This document shows, piece after piece, positions 1 through 7,945 of a stretch of 10,460 nucleotides of DNA. The notes below the pieces were generated by a model. That model was given only the letters and a program-made list of their open reading frames with translations. It did not search any database and was not told the origin of the DNA. Position 1 is the first letter of the stretch; each line of letters begins with the position of its first letter. The translations under genes and the position numbers were made by a program. This DNA is from an uncultured Caulobacteraceae bacterium (GTDB lineage Bacteria; Pseudomonadota; Alphaproteobacteria; Caulobacterales; TH1-2), in the NCBI GenBank assembly GCA_937967425.1, contig CALBST010000159.1, positions 1 through 10,460 of the forward strand, given 5' to 3'.

Positions 1-2
1 CG

Positions 3-1175
3 GTTGCGGTCAGCTTTGCGGCTTTAATGGCCGCCTGCGCCACCGCGCCGAGCCCAGGGCCAACGACCCCGCCGCCCGGGCCCGGGCCGGTGACGACGCC
101 CGACCAGCCTGTGCAGACCGCCGAAGGCGTGACGCCGCCGTTCATGCGCGGGCGCGAGATCGTGCGCGTGGGCCTGCTGCTGCCCTTCTCGCTCCGCCCG
201 CAAGATGCGGCCTCGCTCTACAATGCAGCCGAGCTCGCGCTGTTCGAGCTGGGCAACGAGAACACGTTGCTGATCCCGCGCGATGCGGGCTCGACCGAAG
301 CTTCCGCTAACGCGGCTGCGCGCGCACTGATGGCGGACGGCGCCGACATCATCGTCGGCCCGGTGCTGCGCGAGGGCGTCGCGGGCGCGGCCGGCGCAGC
401 GTCTGCGCAGAACGTGCCGGTGATCGGCTTCTCGTCCGACCGGACCGTGGGCGGCAACGGCGTCTATCTGTTGAGCTTCCAACTTGAAGACGAAGTCTCG
501 CGGCTTGTTTCCTACGCGGCGTCGCAGAACATTCGTTCAATTGCGCTGCTGGCGCCGGCGAACGAGTACGGACGGCGGGTGGAAAGCGCCTTGCGCGCGG
601 AAGCGCAGCGCAACGGCGTCACCGTCGTGACCTCGCAACTTTACAACCGCACCGATGCAGACGCGGCAACAGCGGCGCGCACGCTCGCCGCCGGCGCGGC
701 GCCACAGGGCATCATCATCGCCGATAGCGGCTCGCCTTTGCGCGCAGTCGGCACGGCGCTGGTGCAAGCGGGCGTCGACACGCGGCAGGTGCGATTGATG
801 GGCACGAGCGTGTGGGCTGGCGAAGCCGAACGTGAACCTTCGCTCGCCGGCGGCTGGTACGTTGCGCCGGATCCAGGCGCGCGTGTTGAGTTCGAAAATC
901 GCTATCGCACCGCGTTCGGTGAATCGCCGACGCGCTTGGCGAGCTTGGGCTATGACGCTGTTGCGCTTGCGGCGCTGCTCTCGCGTGATCGCGGCGCCAA
1001 TGGCATTTCGCGTAGCGCAATCGAAAATCGCGAAGGCTTCGCGGGTTCTGACGGCCTCTTTCGCTTCAGCGCAAACGGCGCCATCGAACGCGGACTCGCC
1101 ATCATGCAAGTCGGCCAGAGCACCAACACCGTGCTCGACGCCGCGCCGCGCCGCTTCCGAAATAGCGGAACCTAG
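3..1175 (+). CDS. Penicillin-binding protein activator, LpoA/LppC-like lipoprotein (5' end off window)
   Basis: Probably an outer-membrane lipoprotein of the LpoA/LppC family, whose characterised members activate bifunctional peptidoglycan synthases from the periplasm. The frame is open to the left edge: codons before the ATG at 27 read VAVSFAAL and continue into MAAC, a hydrophobic stretch ending in a lipobox-like site. The ATG at 27 therefore lies inside the lipoprotein signal peptide and the true start is upstream of the window. After the Cys comes a Pro/Gly-rich linker of about 30 residues. Then a type-1 periplasmic-binding-protein fold begins at VRVGLLLPFS, with typical elements IIVGPVLREG, VPVIGFSSD, IALLAPANEYGRR and LASLGYDAVALAALL. 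The helical N-terminal domain of enterobacterial LpoA is absent, as I recall for alphaproteobacterial homologues. The TAG stop shares CTAG with the stop of the convergent hemW. Family assignment is firm; a role in activating a particular PBP is inferred. A plain branched-chain-amino-acid-binding protein is the main alternative. Confidence 0.85.
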   Translation, partial: VAVSFAALMAACATAPSPGPTTPPPGPGPVTTPDQPVQTAEGVTPPFMRGREIVRVGLLLPFSLRPQDAASLYNAAELALFELGNENTLLIPRDAGSTEASANAAARALMADGADIIVGPVLREGVAGAAGAASAQNVPVIGFSSDRTVGGNGVYLLSFQLEDEVSRLVSYAASQNIRSIALLAPANEYGRRVESALRAEAQRNGVTVVTSQLYNRTDADAATAARTLAAGAAPQGIIIADSGSPLRAVGTALVQAGVDTRQVRLMGTSVWAGEAEREPSLAGGWYVAPDPGARVEFENRYRTAFGESPTRLASLGYDAVALAALLSRDRGANGISRSAIENREGFAGSDGLFRFSANGAIERGLAIMQVGQSTNTVLDAAPRRFRNSGT

Positions 1176-2305
1176 GACGCCAACTCGGCGACGATACGGT
1201 TTGAAAGCAAACGGCCGCTTCGCGTCAGGCGAATGCGGCCGTTATCTTGCGTCAGCATGCCTTGTTCCGCCAGCCAGGCGAGCGCCTGGGCGTTGAGCGG
1301 CGCGCCGCGAAGCGCCTCGACGCGCGCGAGTTCCACGCCTTCTTCGATGCGCAGGCCCATAAGCAGCACTTCGTCGGCGGATTCTTCCGGCGTCAGCCGC
1401 GCTTCCGTGATCCAGCCAAAGCCCCGCTCCATCACAGCGTCGATGTAATCCGCCGGCCGCAACTGAGCTTCGGTGGCGATACGAACACCCTCATGCGTTA
1501 CGCGCCCGTGCGCGCCAGGGCCGACGCCTATCCAGTCCTCGCTGTTCCAATAGAGAGCGTTGTGGCGCGACCGCGCAGCCTGCGAGCGCGCGTGGTTCGA
1601 GATTTCGTAGGCAGGAAAACCGGCCGCGTCGCAGACCGCTTGCGTCGCTTCGTAGAGCTCGGCCGAAAGATCGTCGCCCGGCGGGATGAGCTGCGCACGT
1701 TCTACTCGGCGCGCGAAAGCGGTGCCTGGCTCAATGGTGAGTTGATAGAGCGAGGCATGCTCCACAGGCAGCATGAGCGCCTGTGCGAGTTCATCGCGCC
1801 ACGCCTCCACGCCCTGCCCTTCGCGGGCGTAGATGAGATCGAGCGATACCCGTTTCCCGGTCGCAGCGGCGGCTTCCACGGCGCGCAGAGAGGCCGCAGC
1901 GTCGTGCTTACGGCCGAGCGCTTTCAGTGCGCTGTCTTCGAAGGCTTGAGCGCCCACCGAGAAGCGATTGACGCCGGCTGCGGCCTGTTCGGCGAAGAGA
2001 TGCGCGTCCTCTGGATTAGCCTCGATGGTGATCTCGCAATCGGCGCTGAGGTTGAAGACGCGGTTGGCGGCAGCAATGATCTGCTCGACTTCGGCGCCGC
2101 GTAGCAATGATGGCGTGCCGCCGCCTAGAAACAGGCTGACAATGTCGCGACGGCCAAAGCGGTGCGCATGTGCTTCGAGATCAGTGCTGACTGCTTCGAG
2201 CAGCGGCGCATTATCGGCGCCGCGGGCGCGGTAGACGTTGAAATCGCAGTACGGACAGATGGCGCTGCAATACGGCCAATGCACATAGATGCCGGTGGCG
2301 CTCAT
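1172..2305 (-). CDS. hemW: Heme chaperone HemW (radical SAM, HemN-like family)
   Basis: A 377-residue cytoplasmic radical SAM protein. Family knowledge: HemW binds heme and a 4Fe-4S cluster and delivers heme to respiratory proteins; it was long misannotated as oxygen-independent coproporphyrinogen III oxidase. The sequence shows the cluster motif CxxxCxxC at residues 13-20 followed by DFN, so the fourth Cys of true HemN (CxxxCxxCxC) is missing. It also has the SAM-contacting GGGTP at 61-65 and HNALYW at 248-253, the HNxxYW signature linked to heme binding in HemW. A HemN C-terminal domain follows (about 285-375, with [16 protein letters not shown]). Length is normal for HemW. The start overlaps the rdgB stop as ATGA, indicating translational coupling in an rdgB-hemW operon, an order common in Alphaproteobacteria. 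The end overlaps the convergent lipoprotein gene by four bases. Confidence 0.96.
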   Translation of the reverse strand: MSATGIYVHWPYCSAICPYCDFNVYRARGADNAPLLEAVSTDLEAHAHRFGRRDIVSLFLGGGTPSLLRGAEVEQIIAAANRVFNLSADCEITIEANPEDAHLFAEQAAAGVNRFSVGAQAFEDSALKALGRKHDAAASLRAVEAAAATGKRVSLDLIYAREGQGVEAWRDELAQALMLPVEHASLYQLTIEPGTAFARRVERAQLIPPGDDLSAELYEATQAVCDAAGFPAYEISNHARSQAARSRHNALYWNSEDWIGVGPGAHGRVTHEGVRIATEAQLRPADYIDAVMERGFGWITEARLTPEESADEVLLMGLRIEEGVELARVEALRGAPLNAQALAWLAEQGMLTQDNGRIRLTRSGRLLSNRIVAELAS

Positions 2306-2892
2306 TTGAGCGACGCGACGAGCTTCTCGAACGCGCGCGCGCGATGGGTCAGCGGCAGCTTCTCTTCGTGCGTCATCTCACCGAAGGTCCGCTTCGAGCC
2401 TTGCGGCTCGAAAATCGGATCATAGCCGAACCCCTTGTCGCCGCGCGGAGGCCACACGATCACGCCGCGCGCCTCCCCCTCGAACACCTCGACGCTGCCG
2501 TCAGGTTGTGCGAGCGCCAGCGCGCACACGAACCGCGCACTGCGATCATCACCTTTCGCACTGAGCAAGTCCCACACGCGCTGCATCGCCATGCCAAAAT
2601 CCTTGTTCGGACCGGCCCAGCGCGCGGAATAGACGCCTGGATCGCCGCCAAGCGCGAACACTTCGAGCCCCGAGTCATCGGCGAGCGCGGGAAGGCCGGA
2701 CGCGGCGGCGGCCGCGCGGGCCTTGAGCGCGGCATTGCCCGTGAAGGTGGTCTCGGTCTCTTCCGGCTCGGGTAGGCCCAGTTCGGCAGCCGAGACCGGC
2801 TCCAGGCCGAGCGGGCCCAGTAGGGCCGCGATCTCACGGACTTTTCCCGAATTATGGGAAGCGACAACTAGTCGGCCGGTCAGGCGGGGCAT
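2302..2892 (-). CDS. rdgB: RdgB/HAM1 family non-canonical purine NTP pyrophosphatase
   Basis: Cytoplasmic house-cleaning enzyme that hydrolyses dITP, ITP and XTP to monophosphates and pyrophosphate, keeping deaminated purines out of DNA and RNA. With the ATG at 2892 the protein is 196 residues, the usual size, and begins [14 protein letters not shown], placing the nucleotide-binding SHNxxK at 12-17 as expected. Other family motifs visible are TGNAALKA (51-58), ADDSGL (71-76), [10 protein letters not shown] (85-94), GFGYDPIF (154-161) and THRARA (182-187). The frame stays open upstream to a TTG at 2943, but that adds 17 residues unlike the family, so the ATG was chosen. No strong Shine-Dalgarno is seen before it. 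It is the first gene of the rdgB-hemW operon and is divergent from the DUF2975 gene. rph, usually a close neighbour, is separated from it here by three other genes. Confidence 0.95.
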   Translation of the reverse strand: MPRLTGRLVVASHNSGKVREIAALLGPLGLEPVSAAELGLPEPEETETTFTGNAALKARAAAAASGLPALADDSGLEVFALGGDPGVYSARWAGPNKDFGMAMQRVWDLLSAKGDDRSARFVCALALAQPDGSVEVFEGEARGVIVWPPRGDKGFGYDPIFEPQGSKRTFGEMTHEEKLPLTHRARAFEKLVASLK

Positions 2893-2907
2893 GGTTGCAA
2901 CACTTGT

Positions 2908-2936
2908 TTGACTAGGGGCCGACCGGTCTATATCGT
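2908..2936 (+). promoter_or_regulatory. Candidate sigma-70-type promoter for the DUF2975/HTH pair
   Basis: TTGACT at 2908-2913 is followed after 17 bases by TATCGT at 2931-2936, or after 15 bases by TATATC at 2929-2934. The -35 box is a good match and the -10 box is poor. The element lies in an AT-rich patch (about 2926-2950) that stands out from the GC-rich surroundings. The self-complementary octamer GACCGGTC (2921-2928) lies between the boxes and could be an operator. The predicted transcript would start near 2943, before the gene at 2988. This is pattern matching only. Confidence 0.3.
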
Positions 2937-2987
2937 TTATCAATAAAATCGGGCTAGGCTCTGTCCGGGAAGAGGTTCCGCGCCGCT

Positions 2988-3605
2988 ATGAAGGCTCTCG
3001 GCAAAGGCTCAATCGCGTCGATCGTCCAGTTTGGGCTGTCGGTCGCTTGGATTGTCCTTTGGGTGCTGTTCATCGCCTGGGCAGCGGTCGCGGCGTCCTA
3101 CTTGGTCTTTATCCTGCTCTCGAGCGTCGGGGTCATCGACGCCTCGACGATCCCCGCCATCGACAGCAACGAGAACCTTCATATCCAGATCGAGGGCATC
3201 GATCCGGGCGCGCTGAGCGAACTCAAATGGACGGATTGGCACATCCTAGCGCCCGCCATCCTGGTCGGCGGCGTCACCATCGGCGGTTCGCTCATCATCG
3301 TCGGGCGCCTGCGCCGCTTGTTCGACAGCTTCAGCACCGGCGACCCATTCCGCCGTGAGAACGCCACCCACCTTCGCGTAATCTGGATCACGATGGTCGC
3401 CATCGAGGTCTCACGGTACGCGCTGCTCGCTTTGCTTGGCGTGATGTTCGGTGTGTTCGGCGCTCCTGAATCAGTCAGCAGCGCTTCCTTCAGCATCGAC
3501 GGCGACAATTTCTCGAACTGGATGTCGATCCTCATCGTGATCGTTCTGGCTGAAGTCTTCCGCGAAGGCGCACGCCTCAAGGAAGAGCAGGAGCTGACGA
3601 TCTGA
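2988..3605 (+). CDS. DUF2975-type four-helix membrane protein
   Basis: A 205-residue integral membrane protein with a long hydrophobic N-terminal span (about 10-48) and further spans at about 86-106, 130-157 and 178-192. The usual four-helix layout of DUF2975 proteins fits. The diagnostic pieces are the cytoplasmic GDPFRREN (118-125) after the second span and the C-terminal VFREGARLKEEQELTI, both typical of the family as I know it. Function is unknown. Such genes are very often followed directly by a small Cro/C1-type HTH gene, as here: the stop and next start overlap as TGATG. A ribosome site AAGAGG lies at 2970-2975, somewhat far (12 nt) from the ATG. A plausible but unproven role is a membrane partner that senses a signal or sequesters the regulator. 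Family assignment comes from motif memory, not a search. Confidence 0.8.
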   Translation: MKALGKGSIASIVQFGLSVAWIVLWVLFIAWAAVAASYLVFILLSSVGVIDASTIPAIDSNENLHIQIEGIDPGALSELKWTDWHILAPAILVGGVTIGGSLIIVGRLRRLFDSFSTGDPFRRENATHLRVIWITMVAIEVSRYALLALLGVMFGVFGAPESVSSASFSIDGDNFSNWMSILIVIVLAEVFREGARLKEEQELTI

Positions 3606-3853
3606 TGGCGATCCGCGTCACCCTCGACCGCATCCTCTTGGATCGCCGCATGTCGCTGACCGACCTCAGCGAGAAGGTTGGCGTGACACTGGCGAATTTG
3701 TCGATCCTGAAAACAGGAAAAGCGAAGGCCATCCGCTTCTCGACGCTGAACGCACTCTGCCGCGTGCTGGATTGTCAGCCGGGCGAGATTTTGACGTATG
3801 AACCGAGCGAGGACGATGCGCTCGAAGAAGCCGCGGATCAGGCAGCCGAATAA
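3605..3853 (+). CDS. Small Cro/C1-type (XRE, YozG-like) HTH transcriptional regulator
   Basis: An 82-residue protein that is almost only a DNA-binding domain. The order MAIRVTLDRILLDRRMSLTD, LSEKVGVTLANLSILKTGKA, IRFSTLNALCRVLDCQPGEI matches the compact HTH_26/YozG-type fold: helices 2-3 lie at about 17-38, and the LCRVLDCQPGEI segment is the family hallmark. An acidic tail (about 67-82) follows. It has no ligand-binding or dimerisation domain, so any signal probably arrives through its partner, the DUF2975 membrane protein encoded just upstream with a one-base TGATG overlap. A ribosome site CAGGAG (3588-3593) lies inside the upstream gene. Its last 16 bases overlap the end of the convergent gene at 3838-4305. 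Targets are unknown; autoregulation of the pair is the simplest guess. Confidence 0.9.
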   Translation: MAIRVTLDRILLDRRMSLTDLSEKVGVTLANLSILKTGKAKAIRFSTLNALCRVLDCQPGEILTYEPSEDDALEEAADQAAE

Positions 3854-4305
3854 GGCGCACCGATCTCGAAGCGGAAACTCTCGTTCTCTTCATCGCCCAA
3901 TTCGTTGGCCGTGATGTAGTCAGCTTCGCCGAACAGCGCGAACTGGCGCCCGCCCGCATCGAAGACATAGCCGACATCGACCCGATACGGGTTGGTCATA
4001 ACGAGCCGGCGCGGGTTCGAAAGCGTCGCGCCAATGAGCCACGGCAGATCGATATCTTCACTCGACCAGTCACGCTCGATCGCCGCGAACGTGTCGGGCT
4101 CCTCGGTGCGGAGATGGCCGTAAGCGCTTTCGAGCAACGTCCCTGCCCCGACGCTGATATCGGTCGCGCCCTCGAAGCCGACATCGATGCTGAACACGGC
4201 GCCGTTGGCGAAGGTGATTTCGATAGGATCATCGCCCTCAAACGGCGGATAGCCCACGCGTGCAATCCGCTTGATCGCGCCAGCGTTGATCAGTTGCTCG
4301 ATCAT
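3838..4305 (-). CDS. Uncharacterised small cytoplasmic protein, translationally coupled to rph
   Basis: I do not recognise this 155-residue protein. It has no signal peptide, no membrane span and no cysteine. It is acidic, especially near the C-terminus (GDEENESF), and has alternating beta-type strands (PIEITFANGAVFSIDVGF, VDVGYVFDAGGRQFALFGEA) around a helix with two Trp residues (W80, W89). The layout suggests a small alpha/beta domain, but no catalytic motif is visible. The ATG lies three bases after the rph stop with no Shine-Dalgarno of its own, so translation probably depends on ribosomes finishing rph. GC-rich codon use like the neighbours supports a real gene. Its 3' end overlaps the HTH gene on the other strand by 16 bases. 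It could be a lineage-specific RNA- or ribosome-related accessory of RNase PH, or simply a passenger in the operon. Confidence 0.72.
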   Translation of the reverse strand: MIEQLINAGAIKRIARVGYPPFEGDDPIEITFANGAVFSIDVGFEGATDISVGAGTLLESAYGHLRTEEPDTFAAIERDWSSEDIDLPWLIGATLSNPRRLVMTNPYRVDVGYVFDAGGRQFALFGEADYITANELGDEENESFRFEIGAPYSAA

Positions 4306-4308
4306 CGC

Positions 4309-5022
<714 letters not shown>

Positions 5023-5027
5023 GGAAG

Positions 5028-5033
5028 CTCCTT
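5028..5033 (-). promoter_or_regulatory. Ribosome binding site deciding the rph start
   Basis: On the minus strand AAGGAG precedes the ATG at 5022 by five bases. It supports the 237-residue RNase PH over the longer in-frame extension to 5136. Confidence 0.75.
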
Positions 5034-5075
5034 GATGATTTGTGCTGCGCTCATGAACGAAGAGCGCGGGCGCGT

Positions 5076-5942
5076 CTAGGCGGCGCAGCGCAATGTCAGC
5101 TGGCGTGTGCGGCGATTGACGCTGATTGAGGAACAACCGGCTTGCAGCAAAGCTTGGCGCCCGAGCGTGAGCGTCGGCGGCGTATCGCTGGCTTCGCCCT
5201 CGGCGATGATGGCGTCTTCCTCAAGCGCGCCGAGCAATGGCGAGACGGTGCGTGCGAACGTCGGCCCCAGCGCGAGGCCATGGACGGTAAGCTCGGTCGA
5301 TACCGGTTGCATCAAGGTCGAGAGACCAAGGATGAGCGGCCTCTCGGCGAGCTCGCCGGCGGCAGGGATGGCGCCGCTCCGGTCGAACAAGCGCGCCGCC
5401 GGGCGATTGAAGATGCTGGCGTCGTTGGCGACATCGAAGACAAGCCGCAGTGATTGGCCGCCGACATCGGTCTGCGCATACCAGAGGTCAGGGTTTTCCA
5501 GCGGCATGACGATATCGCGCGTGCTGGCAGCTTCGCTGGCGAGACGAAGCGTCACGATGTCGTACGGCAGCGATCCTGGGCCGATGACGCCATCGGCACG
5601 CGCGGTAACCGGCACGGCGAAGATACCCGCGAAGTTGCGCGCCGTGCGTTCGCCGAAGCGAATGTTCGGCCGGGCGATGCGGCCGTCCATGCTGCCGCCG
5701 CCGTCGACACCGACGCGCACTTGCGCGAACGGCAAACGGCGCACGCGCAAGCGCTCCGCCGCAGGTGTCGATAGCACCAGCATGTCCGGCATGCGTGGAT
5801 CGACTTCGAGGCGGACGTGGCGATTGTTGATCCGCGCATCGATAATGGCGACCGGCGCGACATCGAGCGTGATCGAGGTCTGGGCCAGCGCCGGCGTGGC
5901 CAGGCAGAGGGTGGCCAGCAAAACAAAGGTTCGGAGCAACAT
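5076..5942 (-). CDS. Secreted two-lobed aspartyl-protease-like protein lacking catalytic DTG
   Basis: A 288-residue exported protein with signal peptide [20 protein letters not shown] and likely cleavage before Q21. The rest has the look of a two-lobed retropepsin/pepsin-like fold. Lobe 1 has a strand plus loop [16 protein letters not shown] (43-58), where an active enzyme would read VDTGA, followed by [11 protein letters not shown] (116-126), resembling the family's later DGxxGxxxL element. Lobe 2 repeats the pattern with [15 protein letters not shown] (165-179) and [10 protein letters not shown] (258-267). D48 and D170 sit where catalytic Asp might be, but neither is followed by T/S-G, so proteolysis is doubtful. 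C270 and C286 could form a disulfide. The start has a weak AGGCGG site (5945-5950). The gene precedes rph by 53 bases on the same strand. The fold is inferred by eye; function may be binding rather than cleavage. Confidence 0.75.
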   Translation of the reverse strand: MLLRTFVLLATLCLATPALAQTSITLDVAPVAIIDARINNRHVRLEVDPRMPDMLVLSTPAAERLRVRRLPFAQVRVGVDGGGSMDGRIARPNIRFGERTARNFAGIFAVPVTARADGVIGPGSLPYDIVTLRLASEAASTRDIVMPLENPDLWYAQTDVGGQSLRLVFDVANDASIFNRPAARLFDRSGAIPAAGELAERPLILGLSTLMQPVSTELTVHGLALGPTFARTVSPLLGALEEDAIIAEGEASDTPPTLTLGRQALLQAGCSSISVNRRTRQLTLRCAA

Positions 5943-6166
5943 GGCCGCCTAGTCGATGGGGAACCTGGCGAAATCAAGGTTCTCTATCGCAAAGTTTGGT
6001 CTTGTTAGGCCGACATGGCGTATTCGCCGGAGCGCGGCCTGATCGGCTTTACGGCGCCGAAATTCGACGAATACACGCGCCGCGCTATGCCCGCCTCGAG
6101 GCGCAGAACCGCCAAGCCATAAGCGCGGGTTGCACCTTGGCGCGCCTTCGCTACCTAGAGGCCGCT
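5943..6166. other. Divergent intergenic region between the secreted protein gene and hrcA
   Basis: This 224-base region must carry the promoter(s) for the minus-strand series through rph and probably for hrcA-grpE. No CIRCE inverted repeat (TTAGCACTC-N9-GAGTGCTAA) is present on either strand and no convincing sigma-70 or sigma-32 promoter was found. It contains one short ORF with a weak ribosome site at 6015-6122 (35 codons, +). The hrcA frame is also open back to 5996, but those residues do not look like HrcA. Confidence 0.5.
6156..6161 (+). promoter_or_regulatory. Ribosome binding site deciding the hrcA start
   Basis: TAGAGG lies five bases before the ATG at 6167. It fixes the start of HrcA there rather than at the upstream in-frame ATG at 5996. 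Confidence 0.65.
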
Positions 6167-7243
6167 ATGGCGCAGCCGACTTCCTCCGACCTCTCCTCGC
6201 TCGACGCCCGGGCGCGCGAGATTTTCCGGGAGATCGTCGAAACGTATCTGACGACCGGCGAGCCGGTTGGATCACGAACCCTTTCGAAGGTCGGCGGGAT
6301 GGGGCTCTCGCCCGCCTCGATCCGCAACACCATGGCCGATCTGGCAAGCCTCGGCCTGATCGAGGCGCCGCACGCCATGGCGGGCCGGCAGCCAACGCAG
6401 ATCGGGTTGCGCTTCTTCGTTGATAGCCTGCTTCAGCTCGGCGATGTGCCGCCGGACGAAAAGCGCGAGATTGACGCGCGCATCGCCGCAGCAGGGTCGA
6501 ACCCGCAAGACGTGATGGGCGCCGCTTCTGATTTGCTCTCCGGCCTCGCCGGCGGCGCGGGTCTTGTGGTGACGCCGGAGCGCGACGCGCCGGTGCGGCA
6601 TGCGGAGATTGTCGGCATCGGCCCGGGGCAAGCGCTGCTCGTGCTGGTGTTCGAAGACAATCAGGTCGAGAATCGCATCATCAACACCCCCGCCGATCTG
6701 CCGCCCAGCGCGCTAAGCGAGGCCGCCAACTATCTCAACGCCCGCTTCAAGGGGCGCACGCTTGCCGAGGCGCGGGTCGCAGCCGCCGAGGCGCTCGCGC
6801 GCGATCGCGCAGCGCTGGATCAGGCGGCGGCGGGACTGGTCGAAAAAGGATTGGTCGAGTGGTCGGGTGAAGATCCGATGCTTGGGCGGTCGCTGATCGT
6901 CCGCGGACGCGGGAACTTGCTGCAAGATCAGCAAGCGATCGCCGACCTGGAGCGCGCGCGAAAGCTGTTCGATGACCTGGAAAAAACCCGCGAACTCATT
7001 CAGGTGCTCGATCTAGCCAAAGCTGGGGACGCTGTGCGCGTGTTCATTGGCTCGGAAAACCCGCTATTTTCACTCTCGGGGTCGAGTCTGATCGTCTCGC
7101 CCTATATGAACGCGGAACGGAAGGTGGTCGGGGCGTTGGGCGTGATCGGCCCTACCCGGCTCAACTATGCACGGGTTATTCCCGTGGTGGATTATACCGC
7201 GCGTGTTGTCGGCAGAGTGCTCGACGGACGCGGCGAACGATGA
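6167..7243 (+). CDS. hrcA: Heat-inducible transcription repressor HrcA
   Basis: Represses chaperone genes, classically groESL, by binding CIRCE operators; GroEL aids its folding, giving feedback on chaperone load. The 358-residue length is typical. The N-terminal winged helix (about 13-82) has the expected order [42 protein letters not shown] and [10 protein letters not shown]. That last segment is normally PHTSAGRxPT, so the wing differs at several positions. The C-terminal signature [23 protein letters not shown] is near-canonical. The start was chosen for domain fit and the TAGAGG site before it; the frame extends to 5996 without HrcA character. grpE follows after seven bases, the usual alphaproteobacterial pair. 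No CIRCE is seen upstream, so this operon is probably not under the classical HrcA loop and may depend on sigma-32. Confidence 0.96.
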   Translation: MAQPTSSDLSSLDARAREIFREIVETYLTTGEPVGSRTLSKVGGMGLSPASIRNTMADLASLGLIEAPHAMAGRQPTQIGLRFFVDSLLQLGDVPPDEKREIDARIAAAGSNPQDVMGAASDLLSGLAGGAGLVVTPERDAPVRHAEIVGIGPGQALLVLVFEDNQVENRIINTPADLPPSALSEAANYLNARFKGRTLAEARVAAAEALARDRAALDQAAAGLVEKGLVEWSGEDPMLGRSLIVRGRGNLLQDQQAIADLERARKLFDDLEKTRELIQVLDLAKAGDAVRVFIGSENPLFSLSGSSLIVSPYMNAERKVVGALGVIGPTRLNYARVIPVVDYTARVVGRVLDGRGER

Positions 7244-7250
7244 GGATGGA

Positions 7251-7808
7251 ATGACGGACGAAGCCAATCCCCAACAACCGGAAGCAACGCCCGATCCGGC
7301 CGGCGAGGCGTTCGACGTCGCGACGCTGCAAGCTGAACTGGCGAAAGCCAAGGACGACATGCTGCGCGCGTTGGCGGATGCCGAGAACACCCGCCGTCGT
7401 GCTGAGCGCCAAGCCGTTGAAGCGCGCGCCTATGCCATTGATCGCTTCGCGCTGGACTTGCTGCCCATCGCCGACACGCTGCAACGCGCCCTGCAAACGG
7501 CGCCGCGCGACGATCAGGACGAGGGCTTTCGCAACCTGTTGACCGGCGTCGAGCTCACTGAGCGGGCTCTGATCGATGCATTCGAGCGTCATGGCTTGAA
7601 GCGTGTCGGCGCCAAGGGCGAGATGTTCGATCCAAAAGTCCATCAGGCTGTAGCGCAGGCGCCGGGCGATGAACCGGCAGGAACGGTCCAGGAAGTGATG
7701 CAGCCCGGCTATGTACTGGGTGACCGTACGTTACGGGCGGCCATGGTGCTGGTCTCGGCCGGCCCCGCCGGCGCACCCCCTACCCACAACGTCGACATCA
7801 AGGTCTGA
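7251..7808 (+). CDS. grpE: Nucleotide exchange factor GrpE
   Basis: Co-chaperone that releases ADP from DnaK and also acts as a thermosensor; works as a cytoplasmic dimer. The 185-residue protein has an acidic, proline-containing disordered N-terminus (1-22), then a long helix/coiled coil (about 23-62, ATLQAELAKAKDDMLRALAD and on). After the helical bundle come the conserved MFDPKVHQAV (125-134) and the beta-wing signature EVMQPGYVLGDRTLRAAMVLVS (148-169). The start at 7251 was chosen because the ribosome site GAGG (7242-7245) overlaps the hrcA stop; the frame continues upstream inside hrcA without GrpE character. Translation is likely coupled to hrcA. dnaK is not in the window. Confidence 0.96.
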   Translation: MTDEANPQQPEATPDPAGEAFDVATLQAELAKAKDDMLRALADAENTRRRAERQAVEARAYAIDRFALDLLPIADTLQRALQTAPRDDQDEGFRNLLTGVELTERALIDAFERHGLKRVGAKGEMFDPKVHQAVAQAPGDEPAGTVQEVMQPGYVLGDRTLRAAMVLVSAGPAGAPPTHNVDIKV

Positions 7809-7888
7809 CACGCCGCTTTTCCTCGCGCTCTGGCGCTTTGCCAGCTATGCCAACCGAAGCGATCGCTCTGCGTCGATGCGGGTCGATA

Positions 7889-7925
7889 AAAGCGAAAAGG
7901 CTGGAATTCGCCTGAATTCCGCTTT
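7889..7925. repeat. Inverted repeat in the leader before the PPC gene
   Basis: GGAATTC (7903-7909) and GAATTCC (7914-7920) are perfect 7-base arms around GCCT. Outer segments AAAGCG (7889-7894) and CGCTTT (7920-7925) can also pair, giving a stem with an asymmetric bulge, though they share base 7920 with the inner stem. No T-run follows, so it is not a standard intrinsic terminator for hrcA-grpE. It could be an operator or a hairpin in the leader of the next gene. Confidence 0.45.
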
Positions 7926-7945
7926 GCGTCTGACATGACGGATTG

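Noticed and set aside
27..29. ATG as the true start of the first lipoprotein gene
   Set aside because: It lies only three codons before the lipobox Cys, within a hydrophobic signal sequence that continues upstream to the window edge.
1247..2104. A 285-codon open frame antisense to hemW
   Set aside because: Shadow of the HemW frame, which has unambiguous family motifs; the antisense product is Arg-rich and featureless.
2937..2945. TTATCAATA as a DnaA box
   Set aside because: Two mismatches to TTATCCACA, a single copy, and no origin context.
5107..5952. A 281-codon open frame antisense to the aspartyl-protease-like gene
   Set aside because: Ser/Arg-rich low-complexity product with no signal peptide or domain; the minus-strand frame has a clean signal peptide and hydrophobic strands.
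5956..5978. Sigma-32-like boxes on the minus strand (CTTGAT ... CCCCAT) before the secreted protein gene
   Set aside because: The spacing is only 11 bases and the implied transcript would start within a few bases of the ATG, removing the ribosome site.
6131..6158. TTGCAC-N14-GCTACCTA as a Caulobacter-type promoter for hrcA
   Set aside because: The transcript would begin after or inside the ribosome site, leaving HrcA without its TAGAGG signal.
7830..7844. CTGGC-GCTTT-GCCAG hairpin after grpE as a terminator
   Set aside because: The stem is only five pairs and no T-run follows.
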